Notes: generated from the letters alone by a model not told the origin. Positions 35,290 to 44,081 are shown, numbered from the stretch's first letter. The stretch is DNA of 64,000 nt from JADJRH01 sp046351455 (GCA_046351455.1 JAXLYM010000004.1:62001-126000), one strand, 5' to 3'. A program made the numbers and translations.

Positions 35290-36794
35290 TCTTCGAGGCG
35301 TCCCGTCTCCCGCTGCCCCTTCATTTGAAGGCGGATCTGTGCGTGATCGGCTCCGGCGCGGGCGGCGCCATGGCGGCGATGGTCGCGGCGGAAGCAGGGC
35401 TGTCCGTGGTCGTGCTGGAGGCCGGGGAGTTTCTGACGCCGGCCGACATGGTGCAGCGCGAAGAGGTGATGTTGCCGCTGCTCTACTGGGACTCCGGCGG
35501 GCGCACCACCAAGGACCGCGCGGTCAAGATCCACCAGGGCCGCGGCGTCGGGGGCTCCACGCTCCACAACCTGAACCTCTGCAAGCGGATCCCGCTCTCG
35601 ATCCGCGAGCGCTGGGCGGCCGATCGCAAGCTCGATCACCTGCCGGCGGCGACGTGGGACTCCTTGTATTCCGAGGTCGAGAAGCTCCTCGAAGTGAGCC
35701 AGGTCCCGCGCGACAAATGGAATCGCCACAACCAGATCCTGGAGAAAGGGTGCGAGGCGCTCGGCTGGGCCGGAGGGGGCTTGTCGCACAACCGCTCAGG
35801 GTGCATCGGCAGCGGCTTCTGCGAGATCGGGTGCGCGTACGACGGCAAGAACAACGCGGCGAAGGTGCTCGTCCCGCGCGCGGTGAAGGCCGGGGCGGAG
35901 ATCGTGAGTCGGTGCCAGGCGGTGCGCGTCCGTCACAATAACGGCAAGGTGACGGGCGTCTTCGCGCAGGCGCTGGCCCCGCGGACGAATCGGCCCATCG
36001 GCGAGGTGATCGTGGACGCGCCGCGGGTGTGCGTGTCGGGCTCGGCGACGGCGACTCCGGCGTTGCTCCTCCGCAGCGGCGTGCCGGATCCCGGCGGCGA
36101 GACTGGCAATCACCTGCACATCCACCCGGCCCTCGTGGCGGCCGGCGACTTCGAGGATCCGGTGCGCGCCTGGGAGGGCATCCCGCAGACGTACGAGTGC
36201 ACGCAGTATCTCCATCTGGACGATCCGGCGGGCGACCGCGTGTGGATCGTGCCGGCGTTCGCGCACCCCGTCGGCACAGCCTCGCTCGTGCCCGGACACG
36301 GCACCTCGCACCGCGACACGCTGAAGCGGTATTCGCACCTCGCGGCCCTCACGGCGATGATCCACGACGAGACGAGAGGCACCGTCCGCCCCGACGGCGA
36401 TCTCGGCCTCTCGATCGAATACTGGCCGAACGAGAGCGACCGCGCGCAGCTCGTGAAAGGCGCCCTCGCGTGCGCGGAATTGCTATTCGCGGCCGGCGCA
36501 AAGGCGGTGTTCCTCCCCGGCTATCCGGCGCGCCGCTACGAGCGCGGACAGAAGATCGAGCCGTTCGAATTGACGCCCGGGAGCATGGATGTCACCGCGG
36601 TGCACCCGATGGGCTCCGTCCCGATGGGCGATATCCCGTCTGCCGCCGTCGACAGCCAGGGAAAGCACCGCCACCTGGAGGGACTCTGGATCGCCGATGG
36701 GTCCTTGTTCCCGACGTCCATCGGAGTGCCGCCGCAGCTCTCGATCTACGCGATGGGCCTTCACGTCGGCCGCGCGCTCGCGCAGAAGGGCTGA
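35286..36794 (+). CDS. GMC-family FAD-dependent oxidoreductase
   Basis: Flavin enzyme that oxidises alcohols or sugars (glucose-methanol-choline family). The 502-residue protein starts at GTG 35286, overlapping the previous stop. Near the N-terminus is the FAD-binding Rossmann motif CVIGSGAGGAMAAM with the LEAGE acidic residue. The second family signature lies around HQGRGVGGSTLHN. The C-terminal part carries the active-site-type HPMGSVPMG and ADGSLFPTSIGVPPQ, the latter near the final FAD contact. It has no signal of its own, which fits piggy-back export on a partner that carries a Tat signal, as in gluconate dehydrogenases. A Cys pair, GFCEIGC, is also present. Substrate unknown. Confidence 0.9.
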   Translation: MIFEASRLPLPLHLKADLCVIGSGAGGAMAAMVAAEAGLSVVVLEAGEFLTPADMVQREEVMLPLLYWDSGGRTTKDRAVKIHQGRGVGGSTLHNLNLCKRIPLSIRERWAADRKLDHLPAATWDSLYSEVEKLLEVSQVPRDKWNRHNQILEKGCEALGWAGGGLSHNRSGCIGSGFCEIGCAYDGKNNAAKVLVPRAVKAGAEIVSRCQAVRVRHNNGKVTGVFAQALAPRTNRPIGEVIVDAPRVCVSGSATATPALLLRSGVPDPGGETGNHLHIHPALVAAGDFEDPVRAWEGIPQTYECTQYLHLDDPAGDRVWIVPAFAHPVGTASLVPGHGTSHRDTLKRYSHLAALTAMIHDETRGTVRPDGDLGLSIEYWPNESDRAQLVKGALACAELLFAAGAKAVFLPGYPARRYERGQKIEPFELTPGSMDVTAVHPMGSVPMGDIPSAAVDSQGKHRHLEGLWIADGSLFPTSIGVPPQLSIYAMGLHVGRALAQKG

Positions 36795-36972
36795 TCGCGG
36801 CGCCTCGCGAAGGGAGCAGGGAACCCTGGAGTTTGTGCCAGAGTGGGCCGGAGACGTCGACTGTCACCGAAGAGAATACCCTTCTTTTCCAGCCGATTTC
36901 GCGCGCTCCGAGAGGGCCTTATGGTGGAGAGAGACTTGCATGGAAGAGCCCGCCCGACTCCGGAGGTCTCTC

Positions 36973-37716
36973 ATGGATTCTTCTCTGTCTCTGCCTCTCC
37001 GTGTCCTGTTGATCTCGACGCTCGGCCTCGCCGCGTGCAGCGGCTCCGGGGGATCCGGCGGGTCCGGCGGCTCCACGAGCACGGCGGGCGCGGCCGGAAC
37101 CACCGTCACGGGCGGAACGGCCGGCGCCGGCGGCACCACGATGACGACCGACCCCTGCATGAATACGGAGCCGATCCTCCAGCCCGACGGCTCGCCGAGC
37201 GGATACGTGAAGTGCTCGGACGGCTCCGTCAACCGCGTCGCGGCGGTGGCGTGCGTGCTCCAGAACAAGGACACGTGCAAAGGGGACGAGAGCTTCTACG
37301 AGTGCCACACCGGCGCGGACTGCATGGGTGGCTCCAACGGGGTGTGCGTCCACGAGTTCAGCGAAGGGCTCACCGCCTCGTGCCGGTGTGTCTACGCCTG
37401 CGAGACGGACGACGACTGCGCCGGTGGCAACACCTGTGTTTGCGCGGGCGTCTCCACGAAGGAGGGGTACACGGAGAACCCGTTCTGCACCAAGGGGAGC
37501 GACTGCCACGCTCCGGCCGACTGCGCCTCCGGAGAGTGCGGCTTCGGCGAGTGGAACATCAACTGCAACCGCGACGCGCACACGTTCTGCCGCGAGGGCG
37601 ACGACCAGTGCCGCGTCGACGACGACTGCAAGAGCGATCCGAGCGCTCCGACCCAGTGTCAGAAGACGGACGTCACCGGCAAGTGGAAGTGCACCGATCC
37701 GACGTGCACGATCTAG
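36973..37716 (+). CDS. Cys-rich lipoprotein with Gly/Thr linker
   Basis: A 247-residue surface lipoprotein. The ATG at 36973 has GGAGG 6 nt upstream, better than the in-frame ATG at 36940. The leader ends at LGLAAC. About 50 residues of Gly/Ser/Thr/Ala linker follow, and then roughly 170 residues with more than 25 Cys in short spacings (repeated xDDDC and CxxxxDC words), which is the pattern of disulfide-knotted myxobacterial surface proteins. No enzyme motif. The TAG stop codon is formed by the first three bases of a palindromic element at 37714, so the original 3' end may have been altered by insertion. Confidence 0.72.
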   Translation: MDSSLSLPLRVLLISTLGLAACSGSGGSGGSGGSTSTAGAAGTTVTGGTAGAGGTTMTTDPCMNTEPILQPDGSPSGYVKCSDGSVNRVAAVACVLQNKDTCKGDESFYECHTGADCMGGSNGVCVHEFSEGLTASCRCVYACETDDDCAGGNTCVCAGVSTKEGYTENPFCTKGSDCHAPADCASGECGFGEWNINCNRDAHTFCREGDDQCRVDDDCKSDPSAPTQCQKTDVTGKWKCTDPTCTI

Positions 37717-37860
37717 CAGCCTGTGGACTTATCTGCTGCGCACCCGCCTCACGCGTCCGAGCTGCGCTTTCCGGTGCTCAAATACGCGAGTATGTTCCGC
37801 TCCGGTTCTCGCTCGGACGCGTGATCCGGGCGCTCGCGACGATAATTCCACAGGCTGCTA
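37714..37860. repeat. 147-bp imperfect palindromic element (MITE-like)
   Basis: The outer arms TAGCAGCCTGTGGA (37714-37727) and TCCACAGGCTGCTA (37847-37860) are perfect complements. Inner arms TCACGCGTCCGAGC (37749-37762) and GCTCGGACGCGTGA (37811-37824) are also perfect. Pairing continues imperfectly through the arms to a centre near ATACGCGAGTAT. The whole element can fold into one long hairpin. The first TAG is the stop codon of the preceding gene. It encodes no protein, so it is probably a non-autonomous mobile element or a structured repeat. Confidence 0.8.
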
Positions 37861-37880
37861 GCCAGTACACGCTGCGCAAG

Positions 37881-37920
37881 CGGGGGAGTGATACGAGGGG
37901 GCTTTGCCCCCTTGTAAAAT
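37881..37920 (+). repeat. Dispersed 40-bp hairpin repeat, copy B
   Basis: Second copy of the repeat at 18047-18086. It has the same CGGGGGAGTG start, the same AGGGGGC/GCCCCCT hairpin arms and the same TTGTAAAA end, with changes concentrated in the loop and at two outer positions. The conserved stem with a changed loop argues that the fold is what is kept. It sits 20 bp after the palindromic element. Confidence 0.75.
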
Positions 37921-38009
37921 CATGCCTGTGCTCGTCGCGAGGTGAACCAGCTTTGAATCAAGGGGGAGCGCGGCGGCCATCCTCGATCGGCCCCCCTCTA
38001 CTCCACCGC

Positions 38010-39002
38010 CTACTCCATCTCTTTTTGTAGCTCCGCCAGCAGAGTGAACGAGCGCTTCCGGGCCTCGTGGTCGAACACCGAACAGGCCACGATGAGCTCG
38101 TCGGCAGAGGTCGCCTTCAGGAACATCGACAGGTCCTCTTTCACGGTGGCCTTCGTCCCGACGAACGAACAGACCAGCACGTCGTCCAGAATGGCAGTCT
38201 CCTGCGGGGAGAGCTGCTCGCGGAACCCCGGCACGGGCGGCGGCATCTTCCCCGGGCGGCCGCGGCGCAGGTTCACGAACATCTGCATCAAGGACGTGGC
38301 GAGGAGCTGCGCCTCTTCGTCCGTGTCGGCCACGATGACGTTCGCGGCCACCATCTGATAGGGCTTGTCGAGGTGCTTCGAAGGCCGGAATCGCTCGCGG
38401 TACAGCTTCACCGCCTGCATCAGGTACCCCGGCGCGAAGTGCGATGCGAACCCGTACGGCAGGCCGAGGGCCGCGGCGAGCTGCGCGCCGAACAGGCTCG
38501 ATCCGAGGATCCAGACAGGCACGTTCGCGCCCACGCCCGGGACGGCGCTGACCTTCTGTCCGGGAGAGGGCTCCTCGAAATAGCGCATCAGCTCCTGCAC
38601 GTCGTCCGGAAAGGCGTCCTCCTCCGTCGTGAGGGTGCGCCGGAGGGCCCGCGCGGTCACCTGATCGGTCCCCGGCGCGCGGCCGAGGCCGAGGTCGATC
38701 CGCCCCGGAAACAAGGCCGCGAGCGTGCCGAACTGCTCCGCGATGACGAGCGGCGCGTGGTTCGGCAACATGATGCCTCCGGCGCCGACTCGGATCGTCT
38801 TCGTCCCCGCGGCGACGTGGCCGATCACGACGGCGGTCGCGGCGGACGCGATCCCCGGCATGTTGTGGTGCTCCGCGAGCCAGAAGCGCTTGTACCCGAG
38901 CGCCTCCACGTGCGCCGCCAGATCCCGCGAGCGATGGAGCGCGACGGCCGCGTCCCCCCCGGCGGGGATGGGTGCCAGATCCAGGACGGAGAACGGAATC
39001 AT
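38010..39002 (-). CDS. LLM-class (luciferase-like) flavin-dependent oxidoreductase
   Basis: A cytoplasmic FMN-dependent monooxygenase-type enzyme. ATG at 39002 gives the family N-terminus PFSVLDLAPI. The 330-residue TIM barrel shows RFWLAEHHNMPGIAS, VGAGGIMLPNHAPLVIAEQFGTL, GRIDLGLGRAPGTD and VWILGSSLFGAQLAA, all hallmarks of the bacterial luciferase family. A closely related group is annotated as alkanal-monooxygenase-like (YhbW type). The substrate is not known for that group. The gene stands alone, ending next to the repeat cluster and beginning 90 bp from the next minus-strand gene. An in-frame extension to 39062 has no support. Confidence 0.9.
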   Translation of the reverse strand: MIPFSVLDLAPIPAGGDAAVALHRSRDLAAHVEALGYKRFWLAEHHNMPGIASAATAVVIGHVAAGTKTIRVGAGGIMLPNHAPLVIAEQFGTLAALFPGRIDLGLGRAPGTDQVTARALRRTLTTEEDAFPDDVQELMRYFEEPSPGQKVSAVPGVGANVPVWILGSSLFGAQLAAALGLPYGFASHFAPGYLMQAVKLYRERFRPSKHLDKPYQMVAANVIVADTDEEAQLLATSLMQMFVNLRRGRPGKMPPPVPGFREQLSPQETAILDDVLVCSFVGTKATVKEDLSMFLKATSADELIVACSVFDHEARKRSFTLLAELQKEME

Positions 39003-39092
39003 GCCGGGACTCTGGCAGAGACTCGCGCCCTCCTCAAGCGCCGAATCACCGCGCCCGCGCACGCCGAGACGGCCGCCCCCTCCGCGGGCGCG

Positions 39093-40685
39093 TCAGAGGT
39101 CGGCCGCCTTCAGCGCGTCGCAGTCGATCACCGCGACGGACGCGGGGTTTCGGTACTGGGCCGAGCACAGGCCGACGAGGAGGCCGATGTCCTTGAAGTC
39201 GATGCCCGCGCCGCCCGGCTCGAACGCGTAGTCGCCGTCCGCGCCCGCCGGATCGAAGAGGTCGTATTGCGGCAACATCGATGGATCCAGGTACGACGCC
39301 TTCGCCTCCGCGATGCGCTCCTGGAGGAAGCGCGCCTCCCGCGACGTGAGAGGCACCCCGGCCGCCGCCGCGTGGAGCAGGAATGCGGTCAGATCCGACA
39401 TCGCGAAATTGGCCGGCGGCGTCCCCGCGTCGAGCAGATCCATCACCGTGTCGAGCCGCTTCACCACGCCGCCGAGCAGCGTCTTCGCGAGATCCGGTTT
39501 ATCGTGCACGAGCGCCTGCTGCACCGCCGCCGCGTGGAACGATCGCACGATCTGCATCGCCCCGCTCTTGATGCCGTCCGTGCCCTCCGGGACAGGGTCG
39601 TATCCATCCCCGCAGTCCGCGGAGACCGGCTGTCCGTACCCCGTGACCTCCAGCGACAGGAGCGCCGTGCACTCCAGGAAAGAGATGAAGTGCGCCAGGC
39701 TCTCGGCCGGCGGATACTCCATCAGCGTCTTGTCGAGCGTGGGGATCACGAAGCCGTTGCTGACCACCTTGCGCGAGAACCCCTCGTAGAGCCGGCGCAT
39801 CTCGACGACGTCCGCGTGCGGCTCCGCGCCCGACAGCTCGGCGTCGCACGTGTCGAATTCGCCGATCGCCCGCAGCATGTGGCCGATATCGTCCTTCGAC
39901 CGCTTGTTCTTGGTCCAGAGATCGGGCCAGAAGGGGTTGTCCGGGAGGTGGATGTACTGGCTCGGATCCGCGTCGATCCCGGGGCGGCTCGCGCTCGTGT
40001 CGATGTAGAGGGGCAGCGGCGTCTCGTCCGACTGCACGGGAACGGGGTACGCGGCGCGCGCGAGGAGGAAGCTGTCGTCCCCGGCGGACCGCTCCATCGC
40101 GTACGCCCACGAATTGAAGCCCCGCACGAGCCTCCGCGCGAGCAGCTGGTGCTCCGGCTTGTGCCATGTCGCCGCCGCGTAACAGGACCCTTCGAGGAGC
40201 TGCGCCGTCCGGAGACCGTTGTTGTCCGCGCCGTCCGCCGAGTGCGTGAACGTCACTTTGCCGTTCGCGCGGCTGACGGAGACTCCGCTCCACCACGTGG
40301 CGTAGAAGTAGTGTTTGTCCGGGTCCGTCTGGGGCCAGCCGTGCGCGCGGTGAGCGACGGTGTCGAAGTACTTGGTGCCTTTCAGGAGGTCCACCACGTC
40401 CGTCGTCGCCAGCGTCACCTCCCCTTTCGTGAGGGGGTCTCCGACGTCGGGCCGCGTGAAATCGAAGGGCAGCGAGTGCGGGTGATCCGGGAGGATGCCA
40501 GTCGGCGGAGACTCCATGGTTCCGCCGGTGCCGCCCTGTCCGCCCGTCGCGGACGTGGTCGTGGTGGTGGTGGTCGCCGCGCCGCCGCCGCCGGAGGACG
40601 CGATGTTCTCCGGACCGCACGCCGCGAGCGCCGCGGCCAGACTGACGAGGACGAGCAAAGGGGCCCGGGAGGCGAGGTGCATCAT
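39093..40685 (-). CDS. Large predicted lipoprotein, unknown function
   Basis: A 530-residue lipoprotein. Two adjacent ATG codons (40685, 40682) start a leader ending at LAAALAAC. A linker of Gly, Thr and Ala (a run of Thr followed by GGQGGTGG) leads to a mostly helical domain with Trp/His-rich stretches (HRAHGWPQTDPDKHYFYATWW) and a few Cys. I do not recognise the family. The size and absence of repeats suggest an enzyme-like globular domain, but no catalytic motif stands out. It is divergent from the two-gene module that begins at 40822. Confidence 0.68.
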   Translation of the reverse strand: MMHLASRAPLLVLVSLAAALAACGPENIASSGGGGAATTTTTTTSATGGQGGTGGTMESPPTGILPDHPHSLPFDFTRPDVGDPLTKGEVTLATTDVVDLLKGTKYFDTVAHRAHGWPQTDPDKHYFYATWWSGVSVSRANGKVTFTHSADGADNNGLRTAQLLEGSCYAAATWHKPEHQLLARRLVRGFNSWAYAMERSAGDDSFLLARAAYPVPVQSDETPLPLYIDTSASRPGIDADPSQYIHLPDNPFWPDLWTKNKRSKDDIGHMLRAIGEFDTCDAELSGAEPHADVVEMRRLYEGFSRKVVSNGFVIPTLDKTLMEYPPAESLAHFISFLECTALLSLEVTGYGQPVSADCGDGYDPVPEGTDGIKSGAMQIVRSFHAAAVQQALVHDKPDLAKTLLGGVVKRLDTVMDLLDAGTPPANFAMSDLTAFLLHAAAAGVPLTSREARFLQERIAEAKASYLDPSMLPQYDLFDPAGADGDYAFEPGGAGIDFKDIGLLVGLCSAQYRNPASVAVIDCDALKAADL

Positions 40686-40821
40686 CGCGGCGAGCGCACC
40701 AAACCGCCCCGGGGAAGTCAAGCGCACCTCCCGCGCAAGGTCCCGATGCGGCCGGATCTTGTTTCTTCCTTCCCTTCGCCCTCAGACAGGCTATGAAGGC
40801 GCGCCCGTTCCACGGATCCCC

Positions 40822-41460
40822 ATGCGAAGCCTCCGCACCCCGCTCCTCGTCGCCTCGCTCGTGGCCTTGCCGCTCGCCGCGGCGCACGCGCAAACGCCGC
40901 CCGACGGCGCGGTTTCGAAGCCTCCGGCCGCCGCGACCGCGAGCGCCCCCGCCCCCTCCGCCGCGCCCGACGCGGCGCCGGAAGAGAGCGCGACGGCCGC
41001 CGCGGAGACCGCGAAGCCGAGCGGCGGTCTGCCTCCGCTCGCGAAGGACGACGCGGTGGCGGGCGGCATCGGCCTCGCGTCGCTGGTCGTGGGCCTCGCG
41101 ATGATCGGCGTGTCGGCCGGCATCCAGGGCGGCCTCGCCGACTCCGCGCCGAAGGACGTGCTCGGTAACCCGGTGTGCGGACGCAAGCCCGGCGGGGACG
41201 CGACGTTGGCGACGGACGCGGGCAAATGCGACTCGCTGCGGAGCCAGGCGGCGCTCGGCAACGCGCTCGGCAACGTCGGAGTCGGAGTGGCCATCACGGG
41301 CGGTCTCCTCGTCGGCGCGGCGGCGGCGTACTGGCTCTTCGGGAGCGCGGCGCCCGCATCTCCCGGCCCTCGTGCGGCGGCCACCCCGGCCCCTTCGCTC
41401 AAGATCGCGCCCGCCGTGGGCGCGGGCTTCGGCGGCCTCGTGGTCGTCGGCACCTTCTGA
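40822..41460 (+). CDS. Secreted protein with C-terminal two-helix domain (module gene 1, copy A)
   Basis: A 212-residue protein with a signal peptide (ending AAAHAQ) and a Pro/Ala linker of about 55 residues. The C-terminal domain has two hydrophobic helices (GGIGLASLVVGLAMIGVSAGI and the segment starting VGVGVAITGG) that flank a polar loop with two Cys and an ALGNALGN motif. It ends in a beta-like APAVGAGFGGLVVVGTF. The same domain ends the protein at 52462-53406, which also carries TPR and PEGA-like parts lacking here. In both places a Gly-rich lipoprotein gene follows directly. This copy may be a shortened form. Confidence 0.7.
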   Translation: MRSLRTPLLVASLVALPLAAAHAQTPPDGAVSKPPAAATASAPAPSAAPDAAPEESATAAAETAKPSGGLPPLAKDDAVAGGIGLASLVVGLAMIGVSAGIQGGLADSAPKDVLGNPVCGRKPGGDATLATDAGKCDSLRSQAALGNALGNVGVGVAITGGLLVGAAAAYWLFGSAAPASPGPRAAATPAPSLKIAPAVGAGFGGLVVVGTF

Positions 41461-41473
41461 TCGGACAGGCAAC

Positions 41474-42922
41474 ATGCGCGTTCTTCGCCTTTCGCTCTCC
41501 ACGTGCATCGGGGCGCTGACTGCCCTGTTCGCGACAGGCTGCTTCGACTACACGACGGACCCGGCCGCCTTCTGTCAGGGCCTCTCCTGCGGCGTGTTCG
41601 TGTCCTCCTCGATGGGCAACGACGACACGGGCGACGGCACCCGTAACAAGCCGTATGCGACGCTCTCGAAGGCGGTGTCGATCGCGGAGGGCAACCTCGC
41701 CGTCCCGGTGTACGCCTGCGGGGAAGAGTTCGCGGACGCGGTGACGATCACCTCCAGCACCGTGCTCTACGGCGGCCTGGATTGCGAAGGCGACTGGAAG
41801 GCGGTCGCGGAAAAGGCGACGACGGTGCGGGCGCCGGCGGACGCGATCCCGCTGCGCGTGTCGGGCGGCGGTGACGTGAAGGTGTTCCAGTTCGCGTTCA
41901 TCGCGGCGGACGCGACGGCGGCGGGCGGCTCATCCATCGGAGTCGTGGTCGGCGCCGACACCACGGTGGAGCTGACCAGTTGCACGATCCAGGCAGGAAA
42001 CGGCGCCCCCGGGGCCGACTCCGCGGCGGACACCGTGGCTGCGGCGGACGGCGTGATCGGCACCGACGGCGCGTCGGCGTGCTCCGCGGCCGCGGTGGAG
42101 GGCGGCGCGTCCCCCACGACGGCGTGCGACACCGACCAATCGACGGGCGGCCAGGGAGCCGGCCAGACGACGAACGCGAATACGGGCGACATCACCGCGT
42201 ATGCGGCCGGCAAGGGCTTGCCCGGTGACGCCGCGGGCGGCGCGACCCAGACGAGCGCCGCCGTCTGCACAAACGGCGCGGACGGGACGGACGGCGCGGA
42301 CGGCGCGGACGCGGACGGCGCTCGTTCGCTCGGCACGTTGAGCGCGACCGCGGGCCTGATCCCCGAGTCGGCGGACGGCGGGGACGGCGCGCCCGGCGGC
42401 GGCGGAGGAGGCGGCGGCGCCTCGCTCGGCGGCGAGGATGGCGGCTGTTCAGCGGTCAAGTCCGGCGGCGCCTCGGGCGGGAGCGGCGGCACCGGCGGCT
42501 GCGGCGGCAAGGGTGGCAAGGGTGGAGTCGCGGGCGGCTCGTCGATCGGCCTCGTGAGCGTCGGCGCGACGGTGACGTTGAAGGACGTGACCATTCAGAC
42601 TGGCAATGGCGACGACGGTGGAGACGGCGCCGTCGGCCAGGAGGGTGGCAAGGGCGCGGCCGGCGGAAAAGGCGGCGGCGTCCCGTCGAAGTCGACGCAC
42701 AGCCCCGGTTGTTCCGGCGGAGCGGGCGGCGCCGGCGGAAAGGGCGGCAAGGGCGGAGGCGGCCTCGGCGGCCACTCGCTCGGAATTGCCTACCTCGACA
42801 AGGCCCCGACGACGTCCGGCACGGTGAAGATCACGGTGGGCACCGCCGGCAAGGGCGGCGCGGGCCCGGGCGGAGGCGCCCAGGCCAACAACGGAGTCGC
42901 CGCGGAGACGCAGGCGTTCTGA
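41474..42922 (+). CDS. Gly-rich beta-helix lipoprotein (module gene 2, copy A)
   Basis: A 482-residue surface lipoprotein. The leader ends at FATGC. Residues 35-150 look like the start of a parallel beta-helix (DUF1565-like): CGVFVSSSMGNDDTGDGT, NKPYATLSKAV, YGGLDCEGDW. After that, long Gly/Ala runs with scattered Asp and Cys resemble PGRS-type sequences (GGKGGKGGVAGG, GGAGGAGGKGGKG). It ends ...VAAETQAF. A paralogue with the same start, middle GGSSIG motifs and end lies at 50879-52414. It starts 13 nt after the two-helix protein gene, so they are one unit. Convergent with a kinase gene with a 6-bp gap. Confidence 0.75.
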   Translation: MRVLRLSLSTCIGALTALFATGCFDYTTDPAAFCQGLSCGVFVSSSMGNDDTGDGTRNKPYATLSKAVSIAEGNLAVPVYACGEEFADAVTITSSTVLYGGLDCEGDWKAVAEKATTVRAPADAIPLRVSGGGDVKVFQFAFIAADATAAGGSSIGVVVGADTTVELTSCTIQAGNGAPGADSAADTVAAADGVIGTDGASACSAAAVEGGASPTTACDTDQSTGGQGAGQTTNANTGDITAYAAGKGLPGDAAGGATQTSAAVCTNGADGTDGADGADADGARSLGTLSATAGLIPESADGGDGAPGGGGGGGGASLGGEDGGCSAVKSGGASGGSGGTGGCGGKGGKGGVAGGSSIGLVSVGATVTLKDVTIQTGNGDDGGDGAVGQEGGKGAAGGKGGGVPSKSTHSPGCSGGAGGAGGKGGKGGGGLGGHSLGIAYLDKAPTTSGTVKITVGTAGKGGAGPGGGAQANNGVAAETQAF

Positions 42923-42928
42923 CGTCGA

Positions 42929-43909
42929 TCAAGACGTGAACCGACCGTTGCGATCGCGGTAGCGCCGCACATTCGCGTCCCACGTCTTCTTGTCTCCGCC
43001 GAGCAACGCGGCCACGGCGAGGACCGCGGCGCCGATGCCGAGTCCCGTGAGCAGCGCTGTTCCGAAGTTGCTTTTCTCGTCCGACGGCGACGCCTTCTCC
43101 CCCGCGGCGGGAGGCGGCGGAGGAAGAGGCGGACGAGGCAATCCCGAAGGGGCCGGCCCCGGAGGCGATGACTTGAGGAGATCCACGAGCAGCCCGAGGG
43201 CCTCGTCGACGCAGGGCCGCTGAGACGGCTCCCTCGAAGTCATTCGGCGGACAAGCGTCAAGAACGCGGGCGGCGCGTCCACGTCCAGGAGCCCCGCGGG
43301 ATCCCTTTTCATCGTGAGCAGCTCCACGGCGACGATGCCGAGAGAGTAGATGTCGGCCCCCGCGTGGTAGTTCTCTCCCATGATCACTTCGGGAGCGATG
43401 TAGCCGCGAGTCCCCGCCGCCCCGTATGTCATCGAGCCGCCGTGGACCGCGAGGCGTGCATAGCCGAAGTCCGCCACCTTCACGATCCACTCGCCATCAG
43501 GCTCCTGCGCGAGCAATAGGTTGTGCGGCTTGATGTCCCGGTGGAATCCGTCCTTCACCGCGTGGATGCTGTACAGCGCGATGAGCGAGTGCAGCATCAC
43601 CTGCGCGACGAATGTCCACCGATGCCGGGTGTTGAGCAGTTTGTCGAGCGACCCGCCTTCGCAGTACTCCAGGACGAGATAGGGCGGCTCCGCCTCCATG
43701 TGCGCCTCCAGGAGGTCGACGACATGCCGGTTGTCGAGGAGCTCATAAAGGTGGAGCGCCTCCCGTTTGAAGCGCTCGCGAGCATCCACATTCAGATCGA
43801 TTAGCCTCTTGATAGCGACCAGCTGAGACGTCTGTCGGTCACGAGCCAGCACGACCTCTCCGAAACTGCCGTGGCCGAGAACACGAATCACCTCGAAACG
43901 TTCGCCCAT
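42929..43909 (-). CDS. Ser/Thr protein kinase with C-terminal membrane helix
   Basis: A eukaryotic-type kinase of 326 residues. The ATG at 43909 has AGGAGG 5 nt upstream; a longer in-frame start has none. Catalytic motifs are complete: Gly loop GHGSFGEVVLA, VAIKR with the ATP-binding Lys, HRDIKPHN with the catalytic Asp, VADFGYARL with the metal-binding Asp, and IAPEV. A Pro-rich linker leads to one hydrophobic helix near the end (ALLTGLGIGAAVLAVAALLG), followed by a short basic tail. The kinase is thus on the cytoplasmic side. It is divergent from the viperin gene across a 238-bp region with three palindromes, so it may share its regulation. Confidence 0.93.
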   Translation of the reverse strand: MGERFEVIRVLGHGSFGEVVLARDRQTSQLVAIKRLIDLNVDARERFKREALHLYELLDNRHVVDLLEAHMEAEPPYLVLEYCEGGSLDKLLNTRHRWTFVAQVMLHSLIALYSIHAVKDGFHRDIKPHNLLLAQEPDGEWIVKVADFGYARLAVHGGSMTYGAAGTRGYIAPEVIMGENYHAGADIYSLGIVAVELLTMKRDPAGLLDVDAPPAFLTLVRRMTSREPSQRPCVDEALGLLVDLLKSSPPGPAPSGLPRPPLPPPPPAAGEKASPSDEKSNFGTALLTGLGIGAAVLAVAALLGGDKKTWDANVRRYRDRNGRFTS

Positions 43910-44034
43910 GGATACCTCCTGAGCAGACTCCATGTCTGCCGGCGGGCCCCCGAGCACCGTACGTGCCAGGGAACCACGGCGCTCGCGCGGCGTCGAAAAG
44001 GCCGGTTTCAATCAACGTGGCGGGCGGCGGGGAG

Positions 44035-44081
44035 TGCTCGCGAGCAGCGCGTGAGCGCTCGCTGCCTGCTCGCGAGCAGGC
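44035..44081. promoter_or_regulatory. Three palindromes at 16-bp spacing between kinase and viperin genes
   Basis: TGCTCGCGAGCA occurs at 44035-44046 and again at 44067-44078 (there as the core of an 18-bp palindrome, 44064-44081). A smaller one, GAGCGCTC, lies at 44053-44060. The centres are 40.5, 56.5 and 72.5 (44,0xx), so they are 16 bp apart, with the two identical sites 32 bp (about three helical turns) apart. This is the arrangement of a multi-site operator. It lies 67-113 bp before the viperin start codon. Confidence 0.6.
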
